DNA of 10,957 nt from Bacteroidota bacterium (lineage in GTDB: Bacteria > Bacteroidota > Bacteroidia > Bacteroidales > VadinHA17): contig JAUVHQ010000048.1 in NCBI GenBank assembly GCA_030593185.1, positions 1 through 10,957 of the forward strand. The letters are read 5' to 3'. A program made the translations under genes and the position numbers. Below the pieces are notes generated by a model. The model saw nothing but the letters and a program-made list of their open reading frames with translations, was not told the origin of the DNA and made no database searches. The stretch's first letter is position 1; every line of letters begins with the position of its first letter. Positions 6,871 to 10,957 of this stretch are shown piece by piece.

Positions 6871-6992
6871 GATTTTGCGAAACGCAATGAAGCAATCTTT
6901 TATGGTTTTTCATTAAACTCATGATAGTTTATTTATTTGGCATTCCGGATGTAATTGACAGATTGCTTCGTCACTACGCTCCTCGCAAAATC
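6871..6992. repeat. Imperfect inverted repeat of 122 bases (MITE- or REP-like)
   Basis: The left arm (6871-6898) and right arm (6960-6992) are inverted copies. The outer 10 bases, GATTTTGCGA and TCGCAAAATC, pair perfectly, and so do the inner 10, GAAGCAATCT and AGATTGCTTC. The middle of the left arm is 8 bases and that of the right arm 13, so the left arm looks internally deleted. The left arm has its own small hairpin, TTGCG-AAA-CGCAA (6875-6887). The 61-base centre is AT-rich with no gene. The right arm resembles a sequence (GATTGCTTCG...CCTCGCAA) that I recall recurring between genes in many bacterial genomes; this needs a search. Confidence 0.75.
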
Positions 6993-7013
6993 TTTTTTCA
7001 TCCCTTGCCTTCT

Positions 7014-7041
7014 TCAATCATCATTCGTCATTCGAACTTCG
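7014..7041 (+). repeat. Short TCATTCG heptamer array
   Basis: Four 7-base units: TCAATCA (7014-7020), TCATTCG (7021-7027), TCATTCG (7028-7034) and AACTTCG (7035-7041). Only the middle two are identical. The period matches the neighbouring CAGTCNN arrays but the unit differs. Confidence 0.5.
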
Positions 7042-7109
7042 TCTCTCCAAAAGGCTCTTTAAAACGTATTACAATTAACTAATAACATATAACTTTTATC
7101 TACATGAAA

Positions 7110-7144
7110 GGCGCTGCTGACTGCGGACTGTGGACTGCCGACTG
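7110..7144 (-). repeat. CAGTCNN heptamer array, minus orientation, after the propeller gene
   Basis: On the plus strand GACTG recurs at 7119, 7126, 7133 and 7140, an exact 7-base period, with a degenerate fifth unit GGCGCTG at 7110-7116. Read on the minus strand this is CAGTCNN repeated, starting about 25 bases after the stop codon of the propeller gene. It is the same unit as at 6790-6824 in the opposite direction. For example CAGTCGGCA (6811-6819) is exactly complementary to TGCCGACTG (7136-7144). Confidence 0.75.
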
Positions 7145-7168
7145 ATTAGTTTCCTTTTATGAATTGTT

Positions 7169-10100
7169 TTAATTCCAATCGGGAACCCGTCCCGGTGTCC
7201 AGGGCGCACCTGCTTTATCCATTTGTTTTTCAAGTTCCTTAAGATCTTGTTCACCAATTTTCTTAAGTTTTTCAATAAGTGGGGGAAGCTCTTCAGAGAG
7301 GATATTATAAGCATCCTTTTCTGTCTGGGTTAAGGGAGCGGTAGAACCATTATGAATATATGCCATACTTCTTAATCGTCTCTGCAATGGCATTTGTCCT
7401 GGTGGCACCTCTTCCCAGCTTGCTTTTGCCCTGTGCCCGTAAAATATAAATTCAATTTCATCAATCTCGTTTCTGATTCTCTTTGCTTCAGTGATCATTT
7501 CGGGAGTTGAACCAGGCATTCTGTAGAGAGTTTGAAGGATATATTCAACTTTTTCACTCAGGTCTGATGTATATCTCATTGCACCTTGCATAGTACCGGC
7601 AAGTTCGCCGGTCTTTTCCTGGAATTCAAACACCTCTTTCCGGTTTTCTGCGGGAATAGTTGTATTATTGAGAGCCACGACGTTGAATTCAATCGGGCTA
7701 ACCAATTCTGTTACTTTTCCCTGAAAAACTTTAGAGATGGAAACTTTATACATTCCCGGAACAGCAAGAATCCCTCCGCCACCATCTGCCATAGGATCGA
7801 ATTCATCATTTTTCAGACGTACGGGTGAAGTGGATTCATGCCTGAGATCCCATGTTATTCTCTGGATACCCTTTGACGCTTTAGTTGTGAACTTCCTGAC
7901 AATATTATCCTGATCGTCATATATGGTAAAACGGATATGAGACTTTTCTTCTTTACCTTCTTCCCTGAGTTCATCCCATGATAATACTTCAATCTTTTCA
8001 CCTTTTTTAAACTGTTCCTTCTCTTTCTCTTTTCTTAAATCCCTTTGAGTTTTGATCCCTTCTTTTAAATAGTAGGTAAAAGTAGCTCCGAATGGAGGAT
8101 TTTTACCCATGTAAGGTGTTGAACCATGCCCATATCTTCCTCTTTTTCTGATATATACAAGAGCGTCTTTAATTGGAAAAACATGTGCATTTTCTTCAAG
8201 AATTTCAGGTTTAAATGATCTTAGAGGGGCATAATCATCTAAGATGTAAAAGCCGCGTCCAAATGTAGCTAATACCAGATCGTTTTCTCTTTTCTGGATA
8301 ACCATATCCCTGACAGCAACCGCAGGTATTCCTGATTTCAACTGCTCCCATTTTTCACCTCCGTCGATGGAGAAAAATACTCCGAATTCAGTGCCGGCAA
8401 AAAACAGATCAGGATTTACATAATCCTGTTCAATAGTGTGTACAGTTCCGTTGACAGGAAGGTTGCTGCTTATCGGTTTCCAGGTTTGACCTTTGTCAGT
8501 ACTTTTTAAGATATAGGGCTTAAAATCATCTCTTTTCCTGTTATCAAAAGCGGCATAAACCACATTTTCATCAAATTTCGAAGGGCAGATATCACTAACA
8601 TATGTGTATTTGGGTACTTCTTCAAAATCACCGGTGCTTCGCCAGGTTGTACCTGCATCTCCGATAACCTGAATCAGTCCGTCATCAGTACCGACATACA
8701 ACAGATCTTCTTTTACTTCCGATTCAGCCAATGATACGATTGTTCCAAACTGAGAGGTTGACACATCTTTTCTGACTGCGTCAACACCCCAGAATTTACC
8801 CATAACCTTCCAGGTGTTCCTGTCCAGTTGTCTTGTCAGGTCATCCGAGATCACTTTCCATGAATTTCCCCTGTCATCACTGCGGAATACTTTATTGGCA
8901 GCAACATAAAGACGTGTATGTGAATATGGACTAAGAATCAGTGGTGCATTCCAGTTCCAGCGGTAAGTATCCTCATCTTTACCGGGTTGTGGTTTAATGC
9001 TTATACCTTCACCACTTTTTTTGTCGAATCTGACACTATTACCATATTGCCATTCTGAATAAACAATGTTTGGATCGGTTGGGTCGATAGCTTGCCAGAA
9101 TCCATCGCCGCCAACTGTTACAATCCACTCACCGGCAGTAACCCCGGCAGAACTCAAATTCTGAGATGGTCCGCCAAAGCTGTTGTTATCCTGGGTTCCG
9201 CCGTAAACATTATAAAAAGGTTTATCGTTATCCACTGCCACCCTGTAAAACTGGGTAACAGGCAGGTTTGTTTTAAAAATATAGTTTTCCCCGCCATCAA
9301 ACGATTCGTAAACACCACCATCACCACCAATAAGAAAGTGTTGTGTATCATCAGGGTCGATCCACATTGCATGATCATCCACATGGCGACTAGTGCCACC
9401 GATTAAACTCCAGGTTTTACCACCATCTGTTGTAACTTTGGATCTGGTTTCCATACTGTAAACTTTATCAACATCCACCGGGTCACAAAATATCTCGTTA
9501 TAATACTGACCGCTTGCATGGTGATCACTCATTTTTTCCCATGATTCACCCCGGTTTACAGAACGGAAAAAACCACCTGTTTCGCCCTGAGCCTCTACAA
9601 TTATGTACAGGACATCAGGATTAACTGGAGAGATAGCAAGCCCCATTCCGCCGACATGACCTGAGGGTAATCCTTTGGTGATCTTTTTCCATGTCTCACC
9701 GTTATCGGTTGATTTATAAAAGCGCGACTCGGGCCCGCCACCGATTTTAGTATGTACATGACGTCTTCTTTGCTCTGATGTAGCGTACATCAAATCCGGA
9801 TTACGCGGATCCAATATCACGTCATTCACACCTGTTTCTTCGCTTATTTTAAGAACCTTCTTCCAGGTTTCCCCGCCATCGGTGGTTTTGTAAAGTCCCC
9901 GGTCGCCACCGGGTCCCCATGCCGAACCTTCTGCAGCTACAAAAACAACATCAGAATTCCTGGGATCGATCACAATTTTCCCAATCTGGTGTGATTCTTT
10001 AAGACCCATATTCTTCCAGGAACTTCCTCCGTTAGTGGATTTATAAACCCCGTTACCATATCCGAGGGCACGTTGGTGATTATTCTCACCTGTTCCTGAC

Positions 10101-10450
10101 CATATAACATTCGGATTGTTGGGGTCCATTGCAAGACATCCCATCGAATAAGCTCCGTAATTATCAAATACCGGTTTAAAAGTAGTGCCATTATTTTCTG
10201 TTTTCCAGATATGACCGCTGGCAACAGCAACAAACCATTCTGAATGGTTTTGTGGATTAACTGCAAAATCTGCTATTCGTCCCGAAGTAAATGCAGGGCC
10301 AATACTTCTCCATTTTAATCCGGAGAACGTGCTTGTTTTAGATTTTTCTTCATCCTCTTTTTCTTCGTCTTTTTTTGCTAAGGCAAAGCCGGAAGTTAAA
10401 ACAGCCAGCACAATAATAAGTACCGGCAACAAATTAAATTTTCGTTTCAT
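7169..10450 (-). CDS. Secreted double beta-propeller protein (VPS10/sortilin-like, Asp-box repeats)
   Basis: This 1093-residue exported protein has a signal peptide at 1-25 (cleavage after FALA) and a charged Lys/Glu/Asp linker at 26-38. Residues about 40-740 carry some eleven Asp-boxes (S-x-D-x-G-x-T-W type) near 84, 138, 189, 247, 297, 340, 383, 524, 597, 650 and 694, plus recurring DPxNPD-V-Y strands, as in two seven-bladed propellers. GGTQDNNSFGGP (417-428) is a typical family turn. Residues about 838-925 look like an immunoglobulin-like/FlgD-type module (FTIYDDQDNIVRKF, GIQRITWDLRHE). About 930-1080 is helical, ending WTPGRVPDW. Databases often label such proteins 'glycosyl hydrolase' or 'VPS10 domain', but no activity is established that I know of and I see no catalytic triad. 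There is no T9SS domain or lipobox, so it is probably periplasmic. A terminator separates it from the upstream gene. The ATG at 10450 gives the signal peptide. Confidence 0.9.
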   Translation of the reverse strand: MKRKFNLLPVLIIVLAVLTSGFALAKKDEEKEDEEKSKTSTFSGLKWRSIGPAFTSGRIADFAVNPQNHSEWFVAVASGHIWKTENNGTTFKPVFDNYGAYSMGCLAMDPNNPNVIWSGTGENNHQRALGYGNGVYKSTNGGSSWKNMGLKESHQIGKIVIDPRNSDVVFVAAEGSAWGPGGDRGLYKTTDGGETWKKVLKISEETGVNDVILDPRNPDLMYATSEQRRRHVHTKIGGGPESRFYKSTDNGETWKKITKGLPSGHVGGMGLAISPVNPDVLYIIVEAQGETGGFFRSVNRGESWEKMSDHHASGQYYNEIFCDPVDVDKVYSMETRSKVTTDGGKTWSLIGGTSRHVDDHAMWIDPDDTQHFLIGGDGGVYESFDGGENYIFKTNLPVTQFYRVAVDNDKPFYNVYGGTQDNNSFGGPSQNLSSAGVTAGEWIVTVGGDGFWQAIDPTDPNIVYSEWQYGNSVRFDKKSGEGISIKPQPGKDEDTYRWNWNAPLILSPYSHTRLYVAANKVFRSDDRGNSWKVISDDLTRQLDRNTWKVMGKFWGVDAVRKDVSTSQFGTIVSLAESEVKEDLLYVGTDDGLIQVIGDAGTTWRSTGDFEEVPKYTYVSDICPSKFDENVVYAAFDNRKRDDFKPYILKSTDKGQTWKPISSNLPVNGTVHTIEQDYVNPDLFFAGTEFGVFFSIDGGEKWEQLKSGIPAVAVRDMVIQKRENDLVLATFGRGFYILDDYAPLRSFKPEILEENAHVFPIKDALVYIRKRGRYGHGSTPYMGKNPPFGATFTYYLKEGIKTQRDLRKEKEKEQFKKGEKIEVLSWDELREEGKEEKSHIRFTIYDDQDNIVRKFTTKASKGIQRITWDLRHESTSPVRLKNDEFDPMADGGGGILAVPGMYKVSISKVFQGKVTELVSPIEFNVVALNNTTIPAENRKEVFEFQEKTGELAGTMQGAMRYTSDLSEKVEYILQTLYRMPGSTPEMITEAKRIRNEIDEIEFIFYGHRAKASWEEVPPGQMPLQRRLRSMAYIHNGSTAPLTQTEKDAYNILSEELPPLIEKLKKIGEQDLKELEKQMDKAGAPWTPGRVPDWN

Positions 10451-10520
10451 AATTATTTTTTTTGAATTTATTAAAAATGGATTTTAATATTTTTTGAAAA
10501 AAAGCTACAAGATAAAGATA

Positions 10521-10551
10521 AAAAAAGAGCGGGATAAACCCGCCCTTTTTT
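10521..10551 (-). terminator. Intrinsic terminator of the T9SS cargo gene
   Basis: The core stem GCGGG (10529-10533) pairs with CCCGC (10539-10543) around a 5-base loop. After one A-C mismatch the stem continues with a G-C pair and six A-T pairs from the flanking runs. On the minus strand it ends in a T-run, as expected for a transcript of the gene ending at 10569. It lies between that gene and the propeller gene, so the latter should have its own promoter in 10451-10520. I could not identify that promoter. Confidence 0.9.
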
Positions 10552-10568
10552 TTAAATATGAAACCTGA

Positions 10569-10957
10569 TTAATGGATCAGGATCTTTTCAACCGAGGCTT
10601 TGTTACCATCGTTGATTCTCAGGAAGTACAATCCTTTACCAAATTTTGTCAGGTCAATATACTCACTGAAACCGGAGGGATCATTGATAACATTTCTGTA
10701 AAGGATATGTCCCTGCAGATTCATTATCTCAATTCCAAAGCTTCCGGATTTGACATTGTTTACAACAAGTTTGAACAAACCATTGCTCGGGTTTGGATAT
10801 ACGCGGATATTTACTCCGGCAAATGTATCGTTTACTGCTGTAACATCCTCAATGTCATTCACATCTCTCGGGAAAATCTTATAATAACCAGATGAGTAAT
10901 GCATCACACCGGTAACCCGGTAAATATTGGATTTTGTGAATGCAACGGTATCTGTGT
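10569..10957 (-). CDS. C-terminal part of a secreted protein with a T9SS type A sorting domain (partial)
   Basis: The frame is open from the right edge of the window to TAA at 10569-10571, showing the last 128 residues. The in-frame GTG/ATG near 10905 is not the real start, because coding sequence continues upstream (IYRVTGV before it). Visible residues 50-128 are a Por-secretion sorting domain: a VYPNPSNGLF start, IEIMNLQGHILY in the middle, DLTKFGKGLYFLRI, and a basic end SVEKILIH. This tail directs cargo across the outer membrane through type IX secretion and is normally cleaved. The part before it, VTGVMHYSSGYYKIFPRDVNDI, resembles the end of an OB-fold-like domain seen in some secreted Bacteroidota nucleases and lamin-tail proteins; that is a guess. 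The catalytic or binding domains lie outside the window. A good terminator follows. Confidence 0.9.
   Translation of the reverse strand, partial: TDTVAFTKSNIYRVTGVMHYSSGYYKIFPRDVNDIEDVTAVNDTFAGVNIRVYPNPSNGLFKLVVNNVKSGSFGIEIMNLQGHILYRNVINDPSGFSEYIDLTKFGKGLYFLRINDGNKASVEKILIH

Larger units (their letters stand above)
6575..7168. other. Gene-free stretch: AT-rich leader plus a mosaic of short repeats
   Basis: I see no credible gene in these 594 bases. Positions 6575-6690 are very AT-rich and must hold the promoter of the small lipoprotein. At 6693-6709 ACTATTC occurs twice with a 10-base spacing. At 6714-6738 there is a GC-richer string containing TTCGGCTGCGCTCAGGAT, which resembles a sequence I recall recurring between genes in Bacteroidota. 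From 6790 to 7144 come two CAGTC-type heptamer arrays, an inverted repeat and a TCATTCG dimer, each listed separately. No tRNA, rRNA or riboswitch fold is recognisable. Confidence 0.7.

Noticed and set aside
6790..7144. CRISPR array
   Set aside because: The repeat units are 7 bases with no unique spacers of 30 bases or so, and there are no cas genes.
10902..10907. GTG/ATG as the start of a 112-residue protein
   Set aside because: The frame stays open to the window edge and the upstream codons read as a continuous domain (IYRVTGV), so this is an internal position of a larger gene. A bare sorting domain without a signal peptide would make no sense.

Overview
The window looks like chromosomal DNA from a member of the Bacteroidota, probably class Bacteroidia. 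The evidence is a C-terminal type IX secretion (T9SS) sorting domain, a minimal lipoprotein with an LSSC-type lipobox, a near-perfect Bacteroidota -33/-7 promoter (TTG, 19 bases, TAATTTTG) before the glyceraldehyde-3-phosphate dehydrogenase gene, no useful Shine-Dalgarno sequences, and AT-rich spacers.

Layout, left to right. Aconitase is on the minus strand (112-2376). Divergent from it is a lone MacB/FtsX-type ABC transporter permease on the plus strand (2553-3800). About 200 bases of short-period, purine-rich DNA follow, then a SiaC-family (DUF1987) regulatory protein on the plus strand (4011-4391). This gene converges on gap (4431-5435, minus), and a shared bidirectional terminator lies between them. 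Upstream of gap on the minus strand are a predicted outer-membrane protein (5539-6357) and a 41-residue lipoprotein (6449-6574). A gene-free stretch of about 600 bases (6575-7168) is a patchwork of short repeats. A 1093-residue secreted double beta-propeller protein of the VPS10/sortilin-like 'glycosyl hydrolase' type follows (7169-10450, minus), and then the C-terminal end of a T9SS cargo protein that runs off the right edge (10569-10957, minus).

The genes do not form one pathway. Aconitase (TCA cycle) and gap (glycolysis) are housekeeping metabolism, each apparently its own transcription unit. The rest are cell-envelope, export or signalling proteins. No phage, transposase, CRISPR, toxin-antitoxin or defence gene is visible.

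The least ordinary content is between the genes. Aconitase, the permease and the propeller protein are each followed, at or within about 25 bases of the stop codon, by an array with a strict 7- or 8-base period. SiaC, gap and the T9SS gene instead have ordinary hairpin terminators. Two arrays of one heptamer family (CAGTCNN) lie in opposite orientations around a 122-base inverted repeat, so 6790-7144 may be one decayed composite element. These are the main candidates for something undescribed. Neutral slippage-born low-complexity DNA is the sober alternative.
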